The position numbers and the translations under genes are program-made. Source: a virus. From it: a stretch of DNA of 64,000 bases. Under the pieces are notes generated by a model that saw only the letters and a list, made by a program, of their open reading frames with translations, searched no databases and had not been told where the DNA came from. Shown piece after piece: positions 29,958-37,459 of the stretch. How positions within the stretch are numbered: the stretch's first letter is position 1; each line of letters opens with the position of its first letter. The stretch is from positions 17,577-81,576 of IMG/VR virus record IMGVR_UViG_3300031227_009907, one strand, 5' to 3'.

Positions 29958-30013
29958 GCGGTGAGGAGTGTGTGAAATAGCCTGGAATAGAATTGAGCAA
30001 GCAGAAAAGGAGG
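29958..30013 (+). repeat. 56-base direct repeat, copy 1
   Basis: GCGGTGAGGAGTG, then GTGAAATAGCCTGGAATAGA, then ATTGAG and AAGCAGAAAAGGAGG. A second copy with two base differences lies at 30669-30724. Each ends exactly in the ribosome binding site of the next gene, and each carries a stop for the gene upstream. Confidence 0.85.
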
Positions 30014-30019
30014 TAGAAA

Positions 30020-30292
30020 ATTCTTATTACTAAGGTTGTGAATGTAAGGGCAGGGGGATGCGACGTATATATCGGGCGTCCTTCGATATGGGGGAATCCA
30101 TTTATTGTTGGCAAACATGGAACACGGGAAGAGGTTATAAAGAAGCATGAGGCGTATTTACGGAAGAATCTTTACTTGATTGCTAATTTATATAAGCTTG
30201 CTGGGAAGCGGATAGGGTGCTATTGTGCCCCTAAGCCTTGTCATGGTGATAATTATATAAAGCTTATACATGAATTTGGATTGGATTTATAG
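30020..30292 (+). CDS. DUF4326 protein, probable ATT start
   Basis: DUF4326 proteins typically begin with K-V-V-N-x-R and then D-V-Y-I-G-R-x-S-x-W-G-N-P-F. Here the frame reads TKVVNVRAGGCDVYIGRPS, then IWGNPF, and later GCYCAPKPCHGD, a full match. The first canonical start, GTG 30038, would cut off KVV and lies 24 bases from AAGGAGG. ATT 30020 lies six bases after AAGGAGG, and an in-frame TAG at 30014 excludes anything earlier. I therefore prefer ATT, giving 90 residues. The C-P-x-P-C-H-G-D end may bind metal. Biochemical role unknown. Confidence 0.75.
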   Translation: MLITKVVNVRAGGCDVYIGRPSIWGNPFIVGKHGTREEVIKKHEAYLRKNLYLIANLYKLAGKRIGCYCAPKPCHGDNYIKLIHEFGLDL

Positions 30293-30293
30293 T

Positions 30294-30686
30294 ATGGTTA
30301 TAGAGAAACTGGACCTATCAACCGTGAAAGGCCCGTCGCCCGAACTAGCAGCGGCGGTGGCAATTGCACTGGGGTGGCGCAAAAAGGGTTGCGTCTGGCT
30401 GGAACCGAATGGCGACTCGCGATGTCTGATTTGGACGTCCGCTGATGGAGATGATCGCCACCGTTTCGTATGGCGTCCTGATCTGGACGACTCGCCCGCT
30501 ATCCAGCTACGGGAGACGGAGGTGGCGCTGACAGAGCCACAATGGGGCCGATATACAGAGGCGCTGGAAAAGCATGTATGCCATAAACATGGAACTTACG
30601 ATTACTGGATAATCCTACGGTTTCTACGTCAAGCCCCCGCTTGGCTCTGCTGTCGTGAACTGGTGCGAGCGGTGAGGAGTGCGTGA
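30294..30686 (+). CDS. Phage hypothetical protein, GC-rich import
   Basis: A 130-residue protein starting at ATG 30294, one base after the DUF4326 stop. It opens with LAAAVAIALGWRKKGCVWLE, like small phage proteins with an A-L-G-W helix and an aromatic strand (resembling the 28753 protein). The bases are much richer in G and C than neighbours. The 3' end runs into the second 56-base repeat. Function unknown. Confidence 0.6.
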   Translation: MVIEKLDLSTVKGPSPELAAAVAIALGWRKKGCVWLEPNGDSRCLIWTSADGDDRHRFVWRPDLDDSPAIQLRETEVALTEPQWGRYTEALEKHVCHKHGTYDYWIILRFLRQAPAWLCCRELVRAVRSA

Positions 30687-30724
30687 AATAGCCTGGAATA
30701 GAATTGAGTAAGCAGAAAAGGAGG
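30669..30724 (+). repeat. 56-base direct repeat, copy 2
   Basis: Second copy of 29958-30013. It ends in AAGGAGG and is followed by AATAAA-ATC, the likely start region of the next gene. Confidence 0.85.
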
Positions 30725-30730
30725 AATAAA

Positions 30731-31411
30731 ATCGGAAGCCTTAAAAAACATCGTGAAAATGTAATTGAATTTAAGAAGAAGGTTTGCAATAAATATCCCG
30801 AATATAAACTTGGTATGTGTCTCGCTAAATTGAAAAATCCCTCAGGAGATGGGCATAGTTTTTGCAAAAGGTTGGCCATCAAAGGGACATTGCGTTGCAG
30901 GCGTCATGGAGGGCTTAGGGCTGGTCGTCCTGTGACTACGGGCCGCTACAGCAAGGATTTCACAGGAACGCTTGGAGAGCGGTATGAGGAGTTTCGTAAT
31001 GATCCTAAATTATTGGATTTAACGGATGAGTTGGCTTCTTTTCGTGCTCTTTTTTCCGAGTTTAAAGGGCGTGGAGACGAGCTAATGGATATTGGCGTAG
31101 ATGAAGATGGTAAACTTGTTATAAAAACTGTGATTATAAAAAATCTACAAGAATTATTGAAGAATATTAGCGTAACGGTAGAGAGAATACATAAAATACA
31201 GTCTGGATATTTTTCACCAGAAACATTGCCCATTATTATTAATCAAATTGTTAGTATCTCGGGAGGACTGTTGACTAGGTGCCCCCATTGTGGTAAAAGT
31301 CTTGCTGAAGTGGGGACTAGATTGTTTAATGCCTTACAAAAGATAAGAGTCCCTGGCGCAGAAAGTCTTAAGCTTCCTACGATGCCTTCTCAAAAAATAT
31401 TAAAAGGATAG
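30731..31411 (+). CDS. HGG-motif zinc-binding protein, candidate small terminase
   Basis: The protein has a metal-binding cluster (FCKRLAIKGTLRCRRHGG, then GRPVTTGRYSKDF) followed by a helical part (LTDELASFRALFSEF) and a C-terminal CPHCGKSLAEVG. Similar C ... C-R-x-H-G-G proteins occur just upstream of terminase genes in many phages and are candidates for the small packaging subunit. AAGGAGG lies six bases before ATC 30731, giving 226 residues. TTG 30704 is the first conventional start (235 residues) but has a poor site and would translate the repeat. The start is uncertain. Confidence 0.6.
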   Translation: MGSLKKHRENVIEFKKKVCNKYPEYKLGMCLAKLKNPSGDGHSFCKRLAIKGTLRCRRHGGLRAGRPVTTGRYSKDFTGTLGERYEEFRNDPKLLDLTDELASFRALFSEFKGRGDELMDIGVDEDGKLVIKTVIIKNLQELLKNISVTVERIHKIQSGYFSPETLPIIINQIVSISGGLLTRCPHCGKSLAEVGTRLFNALQKIRVPGAESLKLPTMPSQKILKG

Positions 31412-31505
31412 AAAGCTTACAGTCTTTTTACGTTTTACATTTTTATATTTATTTATGCAACATAAATAGGCTGTGCATCTCTCCTTTATAGATAAGGATT
31501 ATTAT

Positions 31506-32264
31506 ATGGGTAAGAGTGTAAAAGGGAAAGGAACGATTACTAGTGAAATTAGTGGGATATATGATAAATATAGCGGGGGTGAGATAAGCAAGGATGAGTT
31601 GGGCGAAAGGATTTTTCCTTATCTTGAGAATTTAGCGGCTTATTATTTTCAAAAAGCAATTAAAGATGGTTTTGGTGAAAATGATGGCGTTTTTTCTACC
31701 ATTATTACAAAAGAAGAGATTCTTTCTGATTTAGCTTACAATTTTGTGCGCTCTATAGATAGGTTTGATCCCTCTAAGAATGTTACATTTGGAACATTTT
31801 TTTTCAAGAGAGCTATATTTTCTATATTTAATGTGTATAGGGCCATATTAGGCAGAAGTAAAAATTGTCATGTTTTTAACGCAACGGACGAAAGAGAGGG
31901 GTGCCCTCGATCTTTTTCATTAGATAACCCTAAACCCCATATAACTTTTTTATTTGACAATATTGTTTCAAGAGATAGGACTACTTCATATGGGGCCTTT
32001 AAATTGGGAAAGGCTGTAGACGCAAGCATGGGGACTACGGTTGTTATTGCTACTGGAAATGTGTTAAGGCGGCTTAAGGATGGACATAAATTATGGGGGG
32101 GGTGGTTTATATTGCATTATTGTGGAGATGTTACATTGGCTGATATTGCGAGAAAGAATGGTGTAACATTAGCATATATACATCAGAAAGTTAAAAGCAT
32201 AAAAGAAAAAATAAAGATTGAATGTAAGAGATTGGATAGAGAGGGGTCTTTTATAAATGTTTAA
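31506..32264 (+). CDS. Sigma-70-like factor
   Basis: A 252-residue protein with a region 2 pattern, DRFDPSKNVTFGTFFFKRAI (about 83-102), corresponding to the F-D-P-x-x-x-x-x-F-x-T-x-x-x-x-x-I core of sigma 2. A C-terminal HTH, LADIARKNGVTLAYIHQKVK (about 209-228), acts as region 4. It is placed immediately before the terminase and head genes, which suggests it directs late transcription (inference). ATG 31506 lies seven bases after AAGGA; the earlier GTG 31473 lacks a site. Confidence 0.75.
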   Translation: MGKSVKGKGTITSEISGIYDKYSGGEISKDELGERIFPYLENLAAYYFQKAIKDGFGENDGVFSTIITKEEILSDLAYNFVRSIDRFDPSKNVTFGTFFFKRAIFSIFNVYRAILGRSKNCHVFNATDEREGCPRSFSLDNPKPHITFLFDNIVSRDRTTSYGAFKLGKAVDASMGTTVVIATGNVLRRLKDGHKLWGGWFILHYCGDVTLADIARKNGVTLAYIHQKVKSIKEKIKIECKRLDREGSFINV

Positions 32265-35196
32265 TCCCGGTATGAATGCGTTTGAAATGGCTAAAAAATG
32301 TTTGTGCGAAATAGGCAGACAGGGGGAAGAGTATTTTAGAAGGAAAATAAGCGATCCTCCTTCTCGTTCTTGTTTTAAAGAATATCCCGTTTCCACAAGA
32401 GAGTTTTTTAATAAATGGCTTGGAGAACCTTGTTATCCCTTACAGCAGAAAGGAATAGATAATCTTCTTGGAAGAAATCCCCTTAAGTGGAATATAAGAT
32501 ATAACGAGGGGATACTTTTTTGGGGAAAGGGAGGGGGAAAAGATAGAACGATTGCAAAACTTCTTGCTTATGTTATTTATTGGTGTATGTGTTTAAAAAA
32601 TCCACAGAAGTTTTTTGAGAAACAAGGAAAAGATAGTCAAATTGCTTTTGGTAATGTTTCTATCAATAGGGATCAGGCAGCACAAGTATTTTTTAGAGAA
32701 TTTAAAGCTATTCTTCGTAATATTGTTGACCCAAGAACAAAAAATAATTGGTTTGAAGATCATGGGGTGAATTTAAGTGAATCAAGGGGACACATTCATA
32801 AACGCGACATTGAATTTCCAGGAAATCTTGTTGCCTATTCTCTTGATTCTCGGGAATACACAGGAGAGGGGTATAATCTATTAGTTGTTATTTTTGACGA
32901 GATGGGGGGCTTTAGGCCCGAGGATGCCTTCCCTTTGTATGGTGCGTTAAAAGACACACAAACTTCTCGATTTCCATTAACACATAAGAGGGCTTTATTA
33001 TCATTTCAGCGGAGTCCTACTGATCCGATGAGTATTCGCTACGAGGAAGCTAAAACAGAGCCCAGGACATACAGAATGAGGGCTTCTACGTGGGAAGTCA
33101 ATGCGGCTAGAAAAAAAGAAGATTTTTCTGAAGAGTTCCTTAAAAATCCTGAGCAGGCAGAACGTGTTTTTATGTGTAAGGCAAGGGTAGGAGAAAGAGG
33201 ATTTTTTAGATACCCACAAGTTATTGCTGGGGGAATAAATAGGCAAAGGCCCAACCCTATTATAGCGGGGTCTTCTCGTATTTTTGATTTAATGAAATTG
33301 AAAATAGACGGGCTTAGACCCGATTTTATTGGTAATCCTAATCTTCAGTATTTTGGGCATTGTGATTTGGGCACTGGTTCTATAAAGAAAAAAAGAGGAG
33401 GGAAAGAGTCTTTTTCTCCTTCAAACGAAAGAGATTGTGCTGGATTTTGTTTAGGTCATATTGTAAAGACGAAGGTTAGGGCGTTTAGAAGCGTAGGGGG
33501 AGAAAGCAAGTCAATTATTGAAGGAGTTGACCTTTCTAGGTTTAATGGGAAAGAGATGTATGGTGTCTATATTGATATATTTTTTCAATTGACCGTAAAA
33601 GAAGGGGAAATATTTTTTCCATCTATTATTGATTTTATTGACTATCTACAGAGAATTCGTGGGTTTTATATTAAGAAATTCACGTACGATGGATGGCAAT
33701 GCGTTTTTTCAGATACATATATCCCCCTATTAAGTGGGAGGAAGATTAAAATAAAGGATTTGGTGGGAAACTATGAAGGAAAATATGTTTATTCTTATGA
33801 TATAAAAACGGGGAAGGTTGTTCCGGGAAGGGTAATTGGTGCAAAAAAAACAGGCAGAAAGAGAATTTTAAAGATAACATTAGATAATGGTAAATTTATT
33901 AAGTGTTCTTGTGGGCATCCTTTTTTAATGAGGAATGGTAGATATAAAAGGGCAAGAGATTTAAAGGTTGGAGATTCTTTAATGCCTTTATGTCGGCGTT
34001 TTTGGAAAGGTAAAATTAAAGGATACACGGAAGTATATCACCCTGAGAGTCGATATTATGAGATGGTTCATAGCATTGTTGCGAGAGAAGTTTTACAAGG
34101 AAGAAAGAAGAATGAAGTAGTCCATCATAAAAACTTTGTTAAGTGTAATAATAATCCTGATAACTTATGTGTGATGGATAGGAAAAGCCACATAGGGTTA
34201 CACGGTAAAAATGTTAGGAAGTTATGGAAGATTCCGTATTATAGAAGATTGTTTATGGACGGGATTAGGAAGGTCTCAAAATGGAGGAGCAATAATAGAG
34301 AATATAAGGATAAGGTAAGGGAGATAATTAAGAGGGTTTGGCAAGGAAGAAGTATAGAAGAAAGGAAGAAACTTTCTCAAAGAATTGCTAAGAGTGTAAA
34401 GAAATTGTGGGATGATCCCAATTATAGGGAAAAACAGCGAAAAGCCCATTTAGGGAATCCGGGTTTTTGGAAAGGTAAAAATAGATCGCCTGAAACTTGT
34501 GCAAAAATAAGTAAAACGAAAATGGGAGTTAAGCACGGGAAATATAAAAATCATAAAATTGTTTCTATTGAAATGGAGGGGATGGAAGATGTTTATGACA
34601 TTAAGGTAGAGAAATATAATAATTTTGCTTTATCTGCTGGTGTTTTTGTTCATAATTCAAAAAGTGATATTCAGCGTCTTAAGGCTATGGGGATTAATTC
34701 TGAGGTGTTGTCCGTAGATAGAGATGCCGTTGCGTATGATACAATGAAAGGACTAATGTACTTAGGCCTGTTGGATTATTATAATAATCTTATTTTTATA
34801 CGTGAATGTGAGGAATTGGAAAAAATAGAGAGGGGGAACAAATATATTGTTGACCATCCTGCGCGTAGTGTAACCAGGCGAGTTCAAGAGGGGCGTATAT
34901 CGGGGTCTAAGGATTTAACCGATTCTTGCGCAGCCACATGTTTTCACTGCATGGAAAGTGCTGGGGTTGAGTTTAGTTTTGGGATTCTTAATATGCAACC
35001 GTCTGAAACCGATAACCTTTTAAGGGATAGGGACCATAGAGGGGCTGAAAAGTATTATGAAATAGTAAGAGGAAGAGAAGTTCAAAAAGGGGTTGATACA
35101 TTGAAACAATTAAGACAAGTCCCATTGGTCCGGTATGGAGAGATTCCCGCACAGGAATTTCCTGAGGTTGATGATGTTCTTAATCTAGGGAGGTAG
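32257..35196 (+). CDS. terL: Terminase large subunit with an intein
   Basis: A 979-codon gene. The exteins (about 660 residues) form the packaging motor: Walker A WGKGGGKDR (about 89-97), Walker B LLVVIFDEMGG (about 208-218), and a nuclease domain with FGHCDLGTG and the late KDLTDSCAA. Residues 482-800 are an intein inserted in the nuclease domain at YDGWQ/SKSDIQ. After splicing the enzyme would cut and pump DNA into proheads. The start ATG 32257 overlaps the sigma-like gene. The insertion interrupts a conserved catalytic region, as typical inteins do. Confidence 0.93.
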   Translation: MFNPGMNAFEMAKKCLCEIGRQGEEYFRRKISDPPSRSCFKEYPVSTREFFNKWLGEPCYPLQQKGIDNLLGRNPLKWNIRYNEGILFWGKGGGKDRTIAKLLAYVIYWCMCLKNPQKFFEKQGKDSQIAFGNVSINRDQAAQVFFREFKAILRNIVDPRTKNNWFEDHGVNLSESRGHIHKRDIEFPGNLVAYSLDSREYTGEGYNLLVVIFDEMGGFRPEDAFPLYGALKDTQTSRFPLTHKRALLSFQRSPTDPMSIRYEEAKTEPRTYRMRASTWEVNAARKKEDFSEEFLKNPEQAERVFMCKARVGERGFFRYPQVIAGGINRQRPNPIIAGSSRIFDLMKLKIDGLRPDFIGNPNLQYFGHCDLGTGSIKKKRGGKESFSPSNERDCAGFCLGHIVKTKVRAFRSVGGESKSIIEGVDLSRFNGKEMYGVYIDIFFQLTVKEGEIFFPSIIDFIDYLQRIRGFYIKKFTYDGWQCVFSDTYIPLLSGRKIKIKDLVGNYEGKYVYSYDIKTGKVVPGRVIGAKKTGRKRILKITLDNGKFIKCSCGHPFLMRNGRYKRARDLKVGDSLMPLCRRFWKGKIKGYTEVYHPESRYYEMVHSIVAREVLQGRKKNEVVHHKNFVKCNNNPDNLCVMDRKSHIGLHGKNVRKLWKIPYYRRLFMDGIRKVSKWRSNNREYKDKVREIIKRVWQGRSIEERKKLSQRIAKSVKKLWDDPNYREKQRKAHLGNPGFWKGKNRSPETCAKISKTKMGVKHGKYKNHKIVSIEMEGMEDVYDIKVEKYNNFALSAGVFVHNSKSDIQRLKAMGINSEVLSVDRDAVAYDTMKGLMYLGLLDYYNNLIFIRECEELEKIERGNKYIVDHPARSVTRRVQEGRISGSKDLTDSCAATCFHCMESAGVEFSFGILNMQPSETDNLLRDRDHRGAEKYYEIVRGREVQKGVDTLKQLRQVPLVRYGEIPAQEFPEVDDVLNLGR
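33700..34656 (+). mobile_element. HNH intein in terL
   Basis: A 319-residue protein intron. Block A is CVFSDTYIPLLSG with the essential Cys 1. Block B is in IKCSCGHPFLMRNG, block F is VYDIKVEKYNNFAL, and block G is AGVFVHN followed by Ser +1. The centre carries an HNH endonuclease (EVVHHKNFVKCNNNPDNLC, about 34110-34170) and a NUMOD3-like repeat (KGKNRSPETCAKISKTKMG), parts of a homing nuclease. The splicing residues look complete, so the intein is likely active. Confidence 0.92.
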
Positions 35197-35200
35197 ATTA

Positions 35201-35410
35201 TTGGATATTGTAAATCTTGTAGATAACAATAAAAAGCCAGCTCATTTGAAAAAGCGGATTACTTTAACCATATTTGATGATGATCTTGCAAAACTTATTT
35301 GTGATATATCTGAAGCGGTTGAAATAGTAGGAAATAATAACAACGAAGTAGGGATGTCATTGGAGGAATGGAGGGTATGGTTTTCAGATCATTTAACAAA
35401 GGGAGAATAA
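35201..35410 (+). CDS. Hypothetical protein
   Basis: A 69-residue protein starting at TTG 35201 after GGGAGGTAGATTA. It contains KKRITLTIFDDDLAKLICDI and SLEEWRVWFSDHL. No family recognised. It follows terL by four bases. Confidence 0.55.
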   Translation: MDIVNLVDNNKKPAHLKKRITLTIFDDDLAKLICDISEAVEIVGNNNNEVGMSLEEWRVWFSDHLTKGE

Positions 35411-35411
35411 A

Positions 35412-35588
35412 TTGGGCATTTTAACAGGATTATTTATTACATTTAAAATGTCTTGTTTAATTTATGGTGTATTCGCGTTGGCTAATATGTTTTATAGGAT
35501 ATATTGGGGGGAAGTATCTACGAGAGGCACCTACAATCTATTAGAGTTAATTATTTATTCAATACTCATAGGAATTGGGATAACATAA
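35412..35588 (+). CDS. Small membrane protein, 58 residues
   Basis: TTG 35412 lies about seven bases after GGGAG, and the frame ends at TAA 35586-35588. Two hydrophobic segments are visible: LTGLFITFKMSCLIYGVFAL (about 4-23) and LLELIIYSILIGIGIT (about 43-58). It should insert in the membrane as a hairpin. Function unknown. Confidence 0.5.
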   Translation: MGILTGLFITFKMSCLIYGVFALANMFYRIYWGEVSTRGTYNLLELIIYSILIGIGIT

Positions 35589-35605
35589 GAAGCAGAGGAG
35601 GTTAG

Positions 35606-36007
35606 ATGGATAATAATGAAATAAAAAAAATAAGGAACGCGATAGGTGAGGTGGATGAGCTTAACAAGGCCCTGGGGGTTGCGATTGGGGCCTTGGCAGT
35701 CAAGTATGGTCCTAAGCTGCTTGCGGGGGCTAAGAAGGCATGGAAGGGGGTTAAGTGGGCTGCTGGGAAGAAGGGGAAACGGGCGCTAAGAAGGAAGTTG
35801 GTACAGAATCCTGTAACGGGTAAATTAATAGCACGTAAGAGACGTTTTAAAAGGAGACATCCTCGTGCATATAGGATTGGAAGCGGCATTGTTGATTATG
35901 CGGCTCTTCATGCTGGGTTTAATGTCGCTGGGAAGGTGGGAAGGAAGATTAAAGGTAGGCGTGAACGAGAACAGGTATATAGACAATTAGGCCGAAGAAA
36001 CAGATAG
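35606..36007 (+). CDS. Highly basic protein with a hydrophobic Gly/Ala segment
   Basis: A 133-residue protein with ALGVAIGALAVKYGPKLLAG (about 22-41), a hydrophobic and glycine-rich helix, followed by a run of Lys/Arg (KRALRRKLVQ; RKRRFKRRHPRAYR). It is first of a set of similar basic proteins before the portal gene. A DNA-binding internal head protein, scaffold or membrane-active protein would fit. ATG 35606 follows GAGGAGG. Confidence 0.65.
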   Translation: MDNNEIKKIRNAIGEVDELNKALGVAIGALAVKYGPKLLAGAKKAWKGVKWAAGKKGKRALRRKLVQNPVTGKLIARKRRFKRRHPRAYRIGSGIVDYAALHAGFNVAGKVGRKIKGRREREQVYRQLGRRNR

Positions 36008-36026
36008 TTAGAATAAGGAGAAAGAA

Positions 36027-36728
36027 ATGAGTGAGGTGAGGAATATTCTTGGTGAGATTAGAAGTGCCGTTAAGACCATGAATGGGGAGATTCAAAAAGT
36101 ATCTCCTCGTGTTTTAGGGTTGATGGCAAGGGGAACTAAGCGCAGAAAGCAGATTACAGGGGTTTTAAGGGGGGTGGGCTCTGCTGCGTTGAATGTTAAA
36201 AGAAATGAGGCTGCTGCAAAGACCTATAGAGGCATGGCAAGTGCCGCCAAGACTTCTTCTAAAAGAAGGAAATTTTTAGCTTTAGCTCGTAAAGCCGAAA
36301 AGACGGTGCGAACCGGTAGGAAGGCTAGGATTGGTTCGGCTGCTGCCGGAGTTGGTGCTGTTGCTTATGGTGCTGGTAGGCGCAGGGGAAGACGGCAGGG
36401 AGACGAGTATGAAGGAGAGGAAGAGTATGCTCGTGGAGAAGGGCGGGGGGTTGGTGGTCCTCGTCAGGGCTTAGGTCCTGTTGCGTACTGTACTTGCCCT
36501 AAGTGTGATTATAAAGTGAAGCATACCCCTAATAAACCTTGTCTTGATATGACTTGTCCTAAATGTGGGGCAAAGCTGGTTGGTACAGAGAAGAAACCTA
36601 AAGAGGCGGCTAAAGAAGAGTTTAGCAACCATATTTCTGAGCCTTTAAGAAATGCCAAGTTTGCCGCTGAAGTATTTCAAGATAGAGCAAAAAGGGTAGA
36701 GAAAATACTTAAGACGATTGAGTCGTAG
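36027..36728 (+). CDS. Basic protein with Gly/Ala segment, EYE linker and zinc ribbon
   Basis: A 233-residue protein. The first 95 residues are basic helices. A hydrophobic IGSAAAGVGAVAYGAG (about 102-117) follows, then a basic run (RRRGRRQGDEYEGEEEY) that turns acidic. Next is a zinc ribbon (CTCPKCDYKVKH, then CPKCGAKLVG, about 153-187) and a helical tail. The hydrophobic-basic-EYE order recurs in the large proteins at 45667 and 47913. It probably belongs to the virion (inference). Confidence 0.65.
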   Translation: MSEVRNILGEIRSAVKTMNGEIQKVSPRVLGLMARGTKRRKQITGVLRGVGSAALNVKRNEAAAKTYRGMASAAKTSSKRRKFLALARKAEKTVRTGRKARIGSAAAGVGAVAYGAGRRRGRRQGDEYEGEEEYARGEGRGVGGPRQGLGPVAYCTCPKCDYKVKHTPNKPCLDMTCPKCGAKLVGTEKKPKEAAKEEFSNHISEPLRNAKFAAEVFQDRAKRVEKILKTIES

Positions 36729-36731
36729 CAC

Positions 36732-37031
36732 ATGGATACTATACAAAAAATTCAAGTTCAGAATTTAAAGAAGGTTGTAGGTCGCCTTGCAAGACGGGCT
36801 ACTCTTTTGTCTATAGTTCGTCGTATAGGCCCAAAGGTATATTATACTTCCGGCGGTCTCCTTATTGGGGCTAAGGTAGCCAGTAATAGGAGAAGGAAAA
36901 GGAAGAAGAGGAAATGGGGGGGTGCTCCTTGGCGACATTTTAGTAAGGCTGCACTAATCTCGAAGCGTACGAGTGACTTGGTATTCAGTAAGATGATCGG
37001 GGAGTATGAAGATGGAACAAGTAGAGTTTGA
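36732..37031 (+). CDS. Basic protein with a Gly-rich hydrophobic segment
   Basis: A 99-residue protein: basic helix, VYYTSGGLLIGAKVA (about 36-50), a Lys/Arg run (SNRRRKRKKRKW), then an end with GEYEDGTSRV. It repeats the order seen in its upstream neighbour. ATG 36732 lies three bases after the previous stop and lacks a clear ribosome binding site, so coupling is likely. Confidence 0.6.
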   Translation: MDTIQKIQVQNLKKVVGRLARRATLLSIVRRIGPKVYYTSGGLLIGAKVASNRRRKRKKRKWGGAPWRHFSKAALISKRTSDLVFSKMIGEYEDGTSRV

Positions 37032-37269
37032 TTTTAAAAAGATTGTTAATGCGGGAGAAGTGAAAGAAGGGGATATATTTGCTATAAAGACGGAATATCG
37101 TTTGCATCCTGAGCAGTGTGTTAATTTTCGTAAATGTTTTGAGGAATGGTTTTCTGGGATGAAGACTTTGATTATTTTTTTTAAAGTGGGAGAAAGCATA
37201 GAACATATCTCTGAAGAAGAAATGAATAAAATGGGGTGGTATAGGAGGGATGATAGGGCAGGTAGCTGA
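37012..37269 (+). CDS. Hypothetical protein
   Basis: An 85-residue protein that overlaps the end of the previous gene. ATG 37012 has GGGGAG seven bases upstream. It contains EVKEGDIFAIKTEYRLHPEQ and KTLIIFFKVGESIEHI. No family recognised. Confidence 0.6.
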   Translation: MEQVEFDFKKIVNAGEVKEGDIFAIKTEYRLHPEQCVNFRKCFEEWFSGMKTLIIFFKVGESIEHISEEEMNKMGWYRRDDRAGS

Positions 37270-37459
37270 AATACCCAAGGTTCTTCATAAAACCATTTAT
37301 TGCTGTGGAGAATGCCCTTTTTACGGATATGTGCATTTACCTGGATTTCATAGTATAGGTAGTTTTATTGGATGTAGGGAGCGAAATATGTTTGTAACTG
37401 ATAGCCAAGCTCCTCCTAAAAAATGTAGGCTACCTAATTTAGAAGATAATAGTGGATAA
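37250..37459 (+). CDS. Small Cys-rich protein
   Basis: A 69-residue protein overlapping the previous gene by 20 bases. It holds YCCGECPFYGYVHLPG and later GCRERN and KKCRLP, a cysteine arrangement (CC-x-x-C ... C ... C) that could bind zinc, as in other small phage proteins with a C-x-x-C-P-F/Y core. Function unknown. Confidence 0.6.
   Translation: MIGQVAEIPKVLHKTIYCCGECPFYGYVHLPGFHSIGSFIGCRERNMFVTDSQAPPKKCRLPNLEDNSG

Larger units (their letters stand above)
29799..30019 (+). other. Mosaic gap built of gene remnants
   Basis: The gap holds a copy of the DUF4326 gene's leader (AAGGAGAAATAAAATTCCTA at 29787-29806), whose frame ends at a TGA near 29854. It also holds the deletion remnant at 29853-29915, a GC-rich 22-codon frame from GTG 29912, and the first copy of a 56-base repeat. 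No intact gene is supported. Confidence 0.6.
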
